From Geobacteraceae bacterium (lineage in GTDB: Bacteria; Desulfobacterota; Desulfuromonadia; Geobacterales; DSM-12255): 58,878 bases of DNA. Below, piece by piece: positions 42,123 through 50,833 of the stretch. Position 1 is the stretch's first letter, and each line of letters opens with the position of its first letter. A program made the translations under genes and the position numbers. The stretch spans positions 1 to 58,878 of the forward strand of contig JACABD010000024.1 in assembly GCA_013377075.1 (NCBI GenBank). The letters run 5' to 3'. The notes beneath the pieces were generated by a model, which made no database searches, had not been told where the DNA came from, and was given only the letters and a program-made list of their open reading frames with translations.

Positions 42123-43736
42123 CTATTCAAACCAGCTAATCGGACCGGATTCGGGGCCAGCACGGCGGAAATCCTCTTCTGCGTCTACGGCTCTGCCCAT
42201 TGATTTCAAAACCAGACCACGATGATAATAATATACGGGATGCTGATGGAGTGAAATCGCTGTCGTAAAGTCGCTTAACGCTTCGGAATGCTTGCCCCCC
42301 TGGCGGAAAGCCTCGCCCCGGAAAGCGTAAAAGTTGTATTCATACGGCCTCAGCGTTGGAGTTACCCTGTCAAGAGCGGCAGAGAAATCGGACACGGCCT
42401 CATCGTAACGGCGGGACGCAAGATACAGTTTACCCCGCTCCTTGTAACTTATTGCCAGCGGTTCTATCTGGATTACTCTTGTCCAGAAAGATTCAGATGT
42501 TCGCCAAATCTTCTGCTGCTTGACCGTTGATATCATCAATACGACCATAATTGCGAAAAGCAAAGCAATTGCCGGATAGTGACTGGAGACCTCTTGTGTA
42601 GAGCGAACTCTCATGCAAAGAAACAGCGCCAGGAAAACAGCCGGTAAAAGCGATGGCAAGTAGGTGAACCGGTCTGCAAAAGACTGATCACCATTCTGGA
42701 AGATTGCCAGCACAGGCAGGAGTGGCAAGAGAAAGCCGAGAAGACATACAGTCAGGAGCGGAAACTTCTTCCATCCGTAAATAGCCCCCCAGACAAGTAC
42801 CAATGCCGAAAAAACGGCCTTAACCACATATGAGACTGGCACTGGATCTGGAATGACATCGAAGGGGCTGAGTCCGATCGGGAGTGCCAGCATCCGGACA
42901 TATTCCCAGAGGGCATTTCCTGAGACCGCCACCCGCTGGGGCAGCGGAAAAGCCTCATACGAAACGAGATGCCGGCTCTGAGCTGCGAAGAAAAAGGTTG
43001 AGAGTATTACGACGATTGTAGCCAGCCAGTAAGGCCACTTCTCAAAAATGAGTCTGCCAAGCGAACTCTCCTGTAGCCGCCCCGAAGCCCAGTCAAAGAG
43101 GACCAGAAGCGCAGGAAGGACTACGCTCACTGACTTGGACATGAGCGAAAAGACAAAGCAGAGGAACGACAACAGGTACAGCAAGCGGGTGCCGCTGGAA
43201 GTCCCCCCTCTTCTTCGTCCTGCGTACTGCAGATAAAAAAGTATGGACAAAAAAACAAACAGACCGTTAAGGACATCCTTTCGCTCGGTCACCCAGACAA
43301 CCGACTCCACCCGTAGCGGATGAATCCCGAAAAAAAGCCCGGCAATAAGCAGAATCACCGGATAGAGATAACCTTCACGTCTTGCCCCAGCCCGAAGCTT
43401 TACAAACCTGTCGGCAATCAGCACGACAATGCCAGTATTTACAGAATGTAGCAGAATATTGGTCAAGTGATAACCGACCGGGTTCAATCCCCAGAAATAA
43501 TAGTCTATAGCCAGGGATAACCAGGTAAGCGGCATCCACCAGCCGGCATAGGGAGAGAAAAACATCCTGGACAGGCTTTCAAAACTGATCTGCCGGATAA
43601 GCGGATTATCCAGCACATACGCAGGATCATCAACGTTTACAAAGCCGCACTTGAGCGCAGGAAGAAATATCAACAGACAGATCATTGCTGTCATCAGAGC
43701 AACCGGCAGCGGGGATATTTCACTTTTATTGAGCAT
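42123..43736 (-). CDS. TMTC-like multispanning glycosyltransferase with TPRs (paralogue 7)
   Basis: 537 residues, second subfamily. First loop V-D-D-P-A-Y-V, I-H-P-L-R-V-E-S-V-V-W-V-T-E-R-K, F-A-D-R-F-T-Y-L-P-S-L, and about three TPR units in the last 110 residues ending F-R-R-A-G. Ribosome site weak. It is downstream of the FKBP gene (83-base gap) and starts the three-gene run 42123-40131-38464. Confidence 0.7.
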   Translation of the reverse strand: MLNKSEISPLPVALMTAMICLLIFLPALKCGFVNVDDPAYVLDNPLIRQISFESLSRMFFSPYAGWWMPLTWLSLAIDYYFWGLNPVGYHLTNILLHSVNTGIVVLIADRFVKLRAGARREGYLYPVILLIAGLFFGIHPLRVESVVWVTERKDVLNGLFVFLSILFYLQYAGRRRGGTSSGTRLLYLLSFLCFVFSLMSKSVSVVLPALLVLFDWASGRLQESSLGRLIFEKWPYWLATIVVILSTFFFAAQSRHLVSYEAFPLPQRVAVSGNALWEYVRMLALPIGLSPFDVIPDPVPVSYVVKAVFSALVLVWGAIYGWKKFPLLTVCLLGFLLPLLPVLAIFQNGDQSFADRFTYLPSLLPAVFLALFLCMRVRSTQEVSSHYPAIALLFAIMVVLMISTVKQQKIWRTSESFWTRVIQIEPLAISYKERGKLYLASRRYDEAVSDFSAALDRVTPTLRPYEYNFYAFRGEAFRQGGKHSEALSDFTTAISLHQHPVYYYHRGLVLKSMGRAVDAEEDFRRAGPESGPISWFE

Positions 43737-43819
43737 ATGGGTATGTGTCTGAAATCATCCGTACAGCATCAAAGAGCAACATGCATGTCAACGGAATGGA
43801 TTATGTACCTTCTTCGTTA

Positions 43820-44494
43820 TTATTTCTTTAACTCAAGCAGCTCGACATCAAACACAATAGTAGAATCTGGCGGAACAATTCCATTACCTTCCTTACCCAG
43901 GGCAATCTCAGGTGGGCAGACCAGCTTCGCCTTACCTCCCTGCTTCATCAGTTGTACCCCCTCGGCTAGACACTTTGTAACCTCTTCAACCACAAACTCC
44001 CCCGGCTCACTCTTGTAGGTACTCTCCATCTCTTTCCCGTCAATGAGTGAACTCCTGAAATGAAGCTTGACTTTGTCAGTCGGTTTTGGGAATTCACCCT
44101 CCCCTTCCCTGAGTGACTGAAAAATGAGCCCGGAGGCTGTCGTAACAGCTCCTTCCCGCGCCGCTTCATGCGCAATGAACACAGGAACCCTAGAAGCAAG
44201 TTTCTTTCCGTGGGCATCCCGCCTGGTAGTCGCAAGTTCCTGAGATTTTTTACTATAAGTAGCAAAGTCTGCTTTAGGTTTCCTCCCTTTGGCGGCATCA
44301 TTAAGACCTCGCTTGACAATCCGCAACTCAGCCGGGGTCAGATCGAACACTTCCAGCTGCCTCGCCAGAACAAGTCCGACCGCATACAGTGACTTCTGCT
44401 CTTCGGTCAACGGTCTGTTGACAGGCTTCTTCTTGGCAGCATACGCCGGAAGAGACAATAAAAAGACCATTGCCACAACAATTATTTTTTGCAT
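43820..44494 (-). CDS. Exported FKBP-type peptidyl-prolyl isomerase
   Basis: 224 residues, FkpA/Mip type. A signal peptide (hydrophobic run then A-Y-A-A-K) leads into a helical N-terminal domain (L-A-R-Q-L-E-V-F-D-L) and a C-terminal FKBP domain with V-K-L-H-F-R-S-S-L-I-D-G and L-V-C-P-P-E-I-A-L-G. Likely periplasmic and involved in folding of exported proteins. The ATG at 44494 is preferred over one three codons upstream because AAAGGTGG precedes it. Unusual amid glycan genes; its own promoter suggests independent expression. Confidence 0.85.
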   Translation of the reverse strand: MQKIIVVAMVFLLSLPAYAAKKKPVNRPLTEEQKSLYAVGLVLARQLEVFDLTPAELRIVKRGLNDAAKGRKPKADFATYSKKSQELATTRRDAHGKKLASRVPVFIAHEAAREGAVTTASGLIFQSLREGEGEFPKPTDKVKLHFRSSLIDGKEMESTYKSEPGEFVVEEVTKCLAEGVQLMKQGGKAKLVCPPEIALGKEGNGIVPPDSTIVFDVELLELKK

Positions 44495-44554
44495 AAAAAC
44501 CACCTTTATCTGATTTTATTTTACTCTGCCTCGTGCGCACTTAATTCCAGGGTT

Positions 44555-44583
44555 ATTATATGGATGTTCAAAAACAGGAGCAA
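44555..44583 (-). promoter_or_regulatory. Promoter of the FKBP gene
   Basis: Minus-strand TTGCTC (44583-44578), 17-base spacer, perfect TATAAT (44560-44555), placing the start about 54 bases before the ATG. A short inverted repeat CACCAT/ATGGTG (44591-44611) lies just upstream and might be an operator. Confidence 0.5.
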
Positions 44584-44677
44584 GTGCAATCACCATATTG
44601 TAACCATGGTGAATACCTGTCAAAAGAGCGAATGTCACGACATTTTTAAACCAGTTGTCAACGAAAACAACTTAAGG

Positions 44678-45955
44678 TTATCTGCCTGATTTATCAACTG
44701 ATGGCACAACGTCCTTAGGCCTTAGCTGCTCGGTTCCGACAACCTCTTTGCAAAAAAAACGCTTAAGCCTGAGAAAATGTTTTTCAAAAAGGTGCCATAG
44801 CACCCATGAAACCAACAGCGATCCGTTGATTGAAAGGATGAAATAGCTGATCGATGCAGGGAAATATTCCCATTGATACTGCTCAAGCAGCTTTATCCAG
44901 ACGATAGTATTAACTAAAGGGTGGAAAATATAAATTGCATAACTATGCTTGCCGTAAAGTCGAAAGACTTTATTATCAAATACCGTAAGGAACAGATGAC
45001 CTCTCGGTAAAAAAAGAATCACATTTATTACAGCAGCAAACATGACGGCAAACAGAGTATAGCCAAAAGTATTTGTTGCCGGGCTTTCCTTAAACACAAA
45101 AGTTGCATCAATAATTATCACAGTCAGACATAATACAACTGCAGCAAAGAGAAGTTGTAACCGCCATTTCTCCAACCATGGTCTCAGTTGAGACCTTAAA
45201 CATATCGCCAGCAAGGCACCAACAAGGATTGAATCCATCCGGCAGAAAGTCCATGAGCCAACCCGTATAAGTTCAATATCACTGAAAACAAGAACCGCAC
45301 TTCTGAAAAACATTGTAAACAACAGCAAAAATATTGTTACCGACCTTAAACGGCGTAGCCCCTTGCCTCTATCAGAAGTGGCTTCTGTGCCACCACTATT
45401 GCTTAGGACACAACCCCAGACAATCAGGGGCCAGACCAGGTAGAAGTGCTCTTCAACAGCAAGAGACCACAAATGCCCGAGGAGGTGCTGCAAAAGTCCG
45501 TTACTGTTTATATCGTTCCAGAAATTTTGCAGATAACAGTAATAGGAAATATAGTAATATGAGGGGATTTCGCCTCTGACATTATTAACAAAAAATGGCA
45601 CAAGAAAAAAGATCACCGAGATATACAAGTAATAAAGAGGAGAAATTCTCAATATGCGCCTTGCATAAAAATTAGTGAAATAACGCCTGGAATGTAATGC
45701 CTTAAGAAGAATTCCTGTTATAAGAAAACCAGACAGGACAAAGAAGAAATCAACGCCAAGAGAACAGTATGCTATCAAGTGCCTGAAAATATACTCAATC
45801 CTGCTTAACTCTGAAGCAGATTCGGTCTGAATATGTCCAAATAACGGGTCTGTAAAAGCATGACATAGCAACACCATTACAATAGACCACCCTCTGACAC
45901 CATCGAGAGCTGGAATATAACCATCTATATGCTCTATGTAGCGGTTATCATTCAT
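44678..45955 (-). CDS. Acyltransferase-3 family membrane protein (copy A)
   Basis: 425 residues, OafA/YrhL-type O-acyltransferase with about ten membrane helices. Family signatures are A-L-D-G-V-R-G-W-S-I near residue 17 with V-L-L-C-H-A-F (catalytic-type His), and F-F-F-V-L-S-G-F-L-I-T-G around 75. It probably adds acetyl or another acyl group to a surface sugar. The start at 45955 matches the aligned start of the sister gene at 48775; the long frame adds 25 residues without support. It overlaps the upstream gene's stop by 8 bases. Confidence 0.82.
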   Translation of the reverse strand: MNDNRYIEHIDGYIPALDGVRGWSIVMVLLCHAFTDPLFGHIQTESASELSRIEYIFRHLIAYCSLGVDFFFVLSGFLITGILLKALHSRRYFTNFYARRILRISPLYYLYISVIFFLVPFFVNNVRGEIPSYYYISYYCYLQNFWNDINSNGLLQHLLGHLWSLAVEEHFYLVWPLIVWGCVLSNSGGTEATSDRGKGLRRLRSVTIFLLLFTMFFRSAVLVFSDIELIRVGSWTFCRMDSILVGALLAICLRSQLRPWLEKWRLQLLFAAVVLCLTVIIIDATFVFKESPATNTFGYTLFAVMFAAVINVILFLPRGHLFLTVFDNKVFRLYGKHSYAIYIFHPLVNTIVWIKLLEQYQWEYFPASISYFILSINGSLLVSWVLWHLFEKHFLRLKRFFCKEVVGTEQLRPKDVVPSVDKSGR

Positions 45956-47423
45956 ATACAGATCTTGAGCTACCACTCCCCCCGATATCAAAAAGGACCC
46001 AATCATTCTCAAGAATAAAAGCTTGCACACCGAGGGTCTGAGAAAGAGTACTCATAAAAGAACGATTACCTTCATTGTTAAGACAGAGTACGTATCTGGT
46101 ATTGAATCGCTGACGGATAAGATTCGCAGTATCAGGAGGAGGTTCATGAGTGAGTCTGAACCAGAGTCGATACATGTCAGGATCCTTCTCATAAAAATAC
46201 CTGGGGTTCAAAGCAACGACAAAGCGCAGTTCGGGCAATGCCATCATCAGCGTACCGGTAAATATCCACTCTGGAGAAAATACCAGCACACCCTTTGGGA
46301 TAGTTCTTCTGAGAAATTCCGCTGATGCCGTTGGCATATCATCCTGCCGCCTTGTCATAGCAACGATATAGTCGGCATTAAGGGTGACTGTATAGACCAC
46401 TGACATCAGCACTACAATAATCGGTAAGAAGCGCCATGGCCGGTGACGCATGGCAAGAGCAAATGCAACAACCGAAAGCGGCACAAAGTATTCGACAAAC
46501 TTGTAGGATTTGACCGTAAGCACCCCAAACGAAAGGGCAGATAAAACAAATACAAGCGTAACTACATCTTTTTTGCGGTTACGCCAGGCAATAATAGTGG
46601 CAATCGCAAGCATGATAACTGTGAGAAGAAGACAATGAGTCCAGATATCAATCGTCGTCGGAGACAGCTCTATTCCTTGTTCGAAACCAGACTCTTTCCC
46701 CCAACTGGATCGGAAAAGTACGCCAACAATTTCTATCCATGTCAGGCGAATCAGGTTTAGAGTGTTAGGATGCAGCAAGAGTCCTGTAGTAATCCCGGCA
46801 ATGCTGACAGCCATAGGCTTCCAGCGAAGACAGCCGACTGAGACCCATCGAGCGGTTTCGACAATTGCGACCAATATCACCGGCAAATGCCAAGCTACAT
46901 AGGACCATGGATAGAGTGCAGAGACTACAGCCAAAAGAGTGAGCCGTTCCCTCACTGCTGACCAGAGCACTACAAATGCCAACGAAATAGAAAAGAGAAA
47001 CGGTCGGACAAGCGCAAAACGGTAGAGAAATTCAAACGAAGCAGTCAGCGGTATAAGTGCCCAGAGCCATGGAGCATACACCTTCTCAGCACGCAAAATA
47101 AGAAACATGGTAACTAGAACTGTAGCTCCCGCAACTGTTCCGATAATTTGAGCAGCAGTAGTCCAGCTTATTCCCATCAAAGCAAAAGGTACAAATAGCA
47201 GATGAAAAATCAGCTCCTTGTCAGCATAATGATCAGCAAACCAGCTGTACGGTGTCCAGGGAAAAGAGTAGAGAATCCCATGCTGGCTTATAAGCCGTCC
47301 GACAGCAGCGTGATATGCAGTGTCGGCATCAAGCGGATAAGTTAAAGATAACTGAATAGCTGCGACGACAAGAATAAAGACAAGAAGACAAACTGGAGTT
47401 GACCAACGGAATGTTACAGGCAT
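45948..47423 (-). CDS. Putative GT-C-type membrane glycosyltransferase
   Basis: 491 residues, about ten to eleven hydrophobic segments. The first exported loop has Y-P-L-D-A-D-T-A-Y-H-A-A-V with H-Y-A-D-K-E-L further on, an acidic pattern like other GT-C sugar transferases. No TPRs. The final 90 residues are hydrophilic and probably periplasmic. Sits between two duplicated acyltransferase genes. Function inferred only from topology and loop motif. Confidence 0.6.
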   Translation of the reverse strand: MPVTFRWSTPVCLLVFILVVAAIQLSLTYPLDADTAYHAAVGRLISQHGILYSFPWTPYSWFADHYADKELIFHLLFVPFALMGISWTTAAQIIGTVAGATVLVTMFLILRAEKVYAPWLWALIPLTASFEFLYRFALVRPFLFSISLAFVVLWSAVRERLTLLAVVSALYPWSYVAWHLPVILVAIVETARWVSVGCLRWKPMAVSIAGITTGLLLHPNTLNLIRLTWIEIVGVLFRSSWGKESGFEQGIELSPTTIDIWTHCLLLTVIMLAIATIIAWRNRKKDVVTLVFVLSALSFGVLTVKSYKFVEYFVPLSVVAFALAMRHRPWRFLPIIVVLMSVVYTVTLNADYIVAMTRRQDDMPTASAEFLRRTIPKGVLVFSPEWIFTGTLMMALPELRFVVALNPRYFYEKDPDMYRLWFRLTHEPPPDTANLIRQRFNTRYVLCLNNEGNRSFMSTLSQTLGVQAFILENDWVLFDIGGSGSSRSVYE

Positions 47424-47527
47424 GATGCAGGATATTTCAATGTTGGCAAGGAATCAAGTTTTCTAAGCACCATATACCGACCATTGCACAAATATGGATT
47501 TGATTTAAACAGGAGCAACAGAAGAAA

Positions 47528-48775
47528 TCATAGTTTTAGTGATTTAATCGAATCTTTCTTAAGGCTCACCTCAAAAAAACGTTTGAGTTCCAGAAAATGT
47601 CTCTCAAAAACATGCCAGATTATCCATGAAACAAGCAGTGATCCTGCCAGGGAAAGAATAAAATAGACGATGGCACCATGAAAGTATCCCCACCGACAAT
47701 ATTGGAACATAGTGCCACAGATAACAGCATTCACAAGTGAGTGTGTCAGGTAAATGGCATAGCTGTGCTTTCCATATAGACGAATCACCCGGTTATCGAA
47801 TAACTTCAGGAACAGGTTGTCCCTTGGTAAAAACAGAATTAAATTTAATACACACGCAAAGAAAACAGCAAATACGGTATAACCAAATGAATTTGTAGCC
47901 GGACGGTCTTTAAAAACAATAGTTGCATCTATAACTACCATAGTCAAACATAACGTAAACGAACCAGATAAAAGATAAAATCGCCATTTCTTCAAAAACA
48001 ACATTGTTGGTGTCCTCAAGCTTATGGCTAAAAGAGCGCCAATCAGTATTGAATCTGTCCGGCAGAATGTCCAGCAACCTGACCAGTAACTATCAATATC
48101 CGTAAGAATAAACACGTAGCACCTTAAAGACAAAGAAACAAGAATGAGAAATACAGTAACTGCTCTTAAGTACTTAAAACCGTCCACGCCATATGAATAG
48201 TTCTCCTCGTGGGACATTCTTCTTGCCACACAAAACCAAATTATTGCGGGCCAGACAAAATAGAAGTGCTCTTCAACTGCAAGAGACCACATTGGCCCGA
48301 GCAGTCTCTGAAGCAGTTCATTGGCACTTGGATCAGTCCAGAAATTTTGGAAATAGCAGTAGTAGGAGATATAGTAAAATGAAGGTATTGTGCTACTGAA
48401 GCTAGCAATGACTATGGGAAATAGAAAAAAAACTGAAGAAATATACAGGTAGTAAAGAGGAAAAATCCTCAAAGTACGCCTAGCGTAAAAGTTTATGAAA
48501 TAACGCCTGTGTTGCAACGATTTCAACAATATTCCCGTAATCAGAAAACCAGACAGTACAAAAAAAAAGTCAACGCCTAAAGACCCATAAGCCGCTAATT
48601 TCTTGGCAATAAACTCTGTTTGACTTACCTTCGAAGCATTATCAGCGAGATATTGTCCAAAAACTGGGTCAGTAAAAACATGGCAAAAAAGAACCATGAT
48701 AATCGCCCACCCCCTGACTCCGTCAAGCGCCGGGATATAAGAATCTATCCGCTCAATGTATCGTTTTTCGTCCAT
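47528..48775 (-). CDS. Acyltransferase-3 family membrane protein (copy B)
   Basis: 415 residues, sister of the 44678 gene. The same motifs are present: A-L-D-G-V-R-G-W-A-I, V-L-F-C-H-V-F, F-F-F-V-L-S-G-F-L-I-T-G. Short DNA stretches are nearly identical between the copies (for example around 45447-45470 and 48268-48291), so the pair arose by duplication and has since drifted. The start at 48775 is the ATG that aligns with copy A; two upstream starts are possible. The ribosome site is poor. Confidence 0.8.
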   Translation of the reverse strand: MDEKRYIERIDSYIPALDGVRGWAIIMVLFCHVFTDPVFGQYLADNASKVSQTEFIAKKLAAYGSLGVDFFFVLSGFLITGILLKSLQHRRYFINFYARRTLRIFPLYYLYISSVFFLFPIVIASFSSTIPSFYYISYYCYFQNFWTDPSANELLQRLLGPMWSLAVEEHFYFVWPAIIWFCVARRMSHEENYSYGVDGFKYLRAVTVFLILVSLSLRCYVFILTDIDSYWSGCWTFCRTDSILIGALLAISLRTPTMLFLKKWRFYLLSGSFTLCLTMVVIDATIVFKDRPATNSFGYTVFAVFFACVLNLILFLPRDNLFLKLFDNRVIRLYGKHSYAIYLTHSLVNAVICGTMFQYCRWGYFHGAIVYFILSLAGSLLVSWIIWHVFERHFLELKRFFEVSLKKDSIKSLKL

Positions 48776-48861
48776 ACAAAATATATCCATTTTATAATAA
48801 CTAATCACAGAATATTTGCAAAATTCTCTGTCATCACCTTACGAACAGCTTAATTCTCACA

Positions 48862-50826
48862 CTATTTGCCAATTACACCACTCCAAACAACACTTTTCGT
48901 AAAACTAACCCCCAGCTTTCTTGCATTATCCAAAGCCTCCGGATTAGCCTCCATAAAATAGCCATCTCCTACCCCACGATAATAGTTTTCAATTGAATCT
49001 TTCATTGATAGCTTGATTTGCTTCATCTCTAGATACTTGTCCGCAGACCAGTGATCTGCAAAGCTGACAAAACAGGCAATCCAGAAAACAGACAAAAATA
49101 GTATCTTGCCCCTGGCAGATCTTAATACAACCCACCAGGCAGCAGAAACGGCAGGTATCAGAAACATTCCAAACTCTGCGTATCGCGAATGTTTCGAAAG
49201 ACTGTATCCGGCACGCCCCATACTAATAGCCGCAAGAGTTAGTATCAAAAAAGTTATAATAGCAATCAGCTGCCATGTATACGCTTCTGAACGCCTCTTG
49301 CAGTCTGTCAACAGCATAATAGTCGGAGCAATCGTAATAAAAAGGATAACTACTCCCGGGACCACATTTTCAGACTCGAAACCAAATCCCAAACTTAGTA
49401 CATTCATAAAAAACACCCAGAATTCCTTCTGTGAGGGCAATGTTAATGGCAACGTTCCAGGATCCAGATATCCATAATAATAGTTTCCTGGCTCCCCCAT
49501 TATTTTAAGCAAAGCACCTCTTCCTGGCTCAAAATATCCTTTAAACCAGAACCCCACGCCGACGCCCACCAGCACCCATCCCGTTGCAATAGAGATGTAC
49601 CCGGCGACAGATCCAATCAGTTTATCCTTTATACTAATTCCCAGATAGATTGATCTTATGATTAAACATACCAAAGCAAGTACAAGGCCTGACGAGAATG
49701 AATAAATCGCAAATAGTGTAAAAACAGTAAAGATGAAAGTAGCGCGAAGTAACTTCTTTAAGTCAAAGGCAAACTGAAGAGCAATGATTGAAAACAGTAG
49801 TCCCAGGTGGATCTGCGATTGAAACCCCCAAATATGATTCTCCCAATTGAGCGGTGACAGCAAAAAGATCATAAATGCTGGCAAAAACAGTGATCCTTCC
49901 TTGGTGAAATATTTTCGTAAAAACTGGTAAAACAGAAGCAGCAGCCCAATGAAAATGAAGAAATTAAATATTGTCTGCACAACAAAGTTAAGATGAAACA
50001 GTTTAAGGTTCAACCAAGCAAGTAAGTATGTGAATACAATCCTGTGTTCAAAGTGAAAGCTAAACAACCATTTCAAATTGAGGCCGTTTATCAAGGCACC
50101 GGACTTGAAATATACCCATTCATCAAAATAGGGAACATCCACCGAATACCTGTAAATCAAACTAAATTGATAGCCAATGAGTGCAAAAACCGTCAACCAC
50201 AGCACCCTGGAACAGAACAGACGACGCCACTCACAACCCTGGCCAGAAGGAAGCGCAGCTTTCAACCAAAAAACAGCCAATGCAAACAACAGTGCAGATA
50301 TTGCAGCCAATCCGCCCCGCTCACTCTTGGACCGAAACATCCCCCTTTCAGTGATACTGGTTATGACTATCGACCCATCGCTCTTCACACTCAACTCAGG
50401 AAACTCTCCTGAGCATACATCCTCAGGCTGCGAAACAGTTCGCCGTAGTTTTTGGGTACATACACCATCACTATCCCAGCGGTAACTTATTTCATCACCG
50501 GTAAGCATTATCCTGTCAACAGCATAACTCCCAACATTTGCAACTGGCAGAACTTGTAGCGATTTAACACTCATTGCCGGGAGCTCAACAACATAGATCG
50601 ACTGGTTCCCTGTCGCATCTTTTATCTGAAAACTCTTACTGATACTCTTTCCTGTTCCTACAGGCTCAATAAGAATTCTCCCAGTTCCGACCTCCAGAGA
50701 CTTAGCCAGTATAATCAGCGTATAATTTTTTCTCTCGCAGAGATTGTAGACTAGCCCCCCTACTGAAAAAACCAGAACAAATACGACTATTTTTGCAAGC
50801 AATGATTGCAATATCTTTCCTCTCAT
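48862..50826 (-). CDS. Putative GT-C-like membrane protein with periplasmic N-terminal domain
   Basis: 654 residues. An N-terminal membrane helix (10-27) is followed by a beta-rich probably periplasmic domain (30-165), then about ten membrane helices. After the second helix comes V-P-Y-F-D-E-W-V-Y-F, then F-E-H-R-I-V-F-T-Y-L-L-A-W-L-N and L-L-S-P-L-N-W-E-N-H-I-W-G-F-Q-S-Q. The C-terminal segment has Y-Y-R-G-V-G-D-G-Y. The membrane core is clearly homologous to the 53827 protein, which lacks the first 200 residues. Family not recognised; GT-C activity is a guess from the acidic first loop. Confidence 0.6.
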   Translation of the reverse strand: MRGKILQSLLAKIVVFVLVFSVGGLVYNLCERKNYTLIILAKSLEVGTGRILIEPVGTGKSISKSFQIKDATGNQSIYVVELPAMSVKSLQVLPVANVGSYAVDRIMLTGDEISYRWDSDGVCTQKLRRTVSQPEDVCSGEFPELSVKSDGSIVITSITERGMFRSKSERGGLAAISALLFALAVFWLKAALPSGQGCEWRRLFCSRVLWLTVFALIGYQFSLIYRYSVDVPYFDEWVYFKSGALINGLNLKWLFSFHFEHRIVFTYLLAWLNLKLFHLNFVVQTIFNFFIFIGLLLLFYQFLRKYFTKEGSLFLPAFMIFLLSPLNWENHIWGFQSQIHLGLLFSIIALQFAFDLKKLLRATFIFTVFTLFAIYSFSSGLVLALVCLIIRSIYLGISIKDKLIGSVAGYISIATGWVLVGVGVGFWFKGYFEPGRGALLKIMGEPGNYYYGYLDPGTLPLTLPSQKEFWVFFMNVLSLGFGFESENVVPGVVILFITIAPTIMLLTDCKRRSEAYTWQLIAIITFLILTLAAISMGRAGYSLSKHSRYAEFGMFLIPAVSAAWWVVLRSARGKILFLSVFWIACFVSFADHWSADKYLEMKQIKLSMKDSIENYYRGVGDGYFMEANPEALDNARKLGVSFTKSVVWSGVIGK

Positions 50827-50833
50827 AATCCTG

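Noticed and set aside
44591-44611. CACCAT/ATGGTG inverted repeat upstream of the FKBP promoter
   Set aside because: Arms of six bases with a nine-base spacer are too weak to call an operator; recorded only with the promoter.
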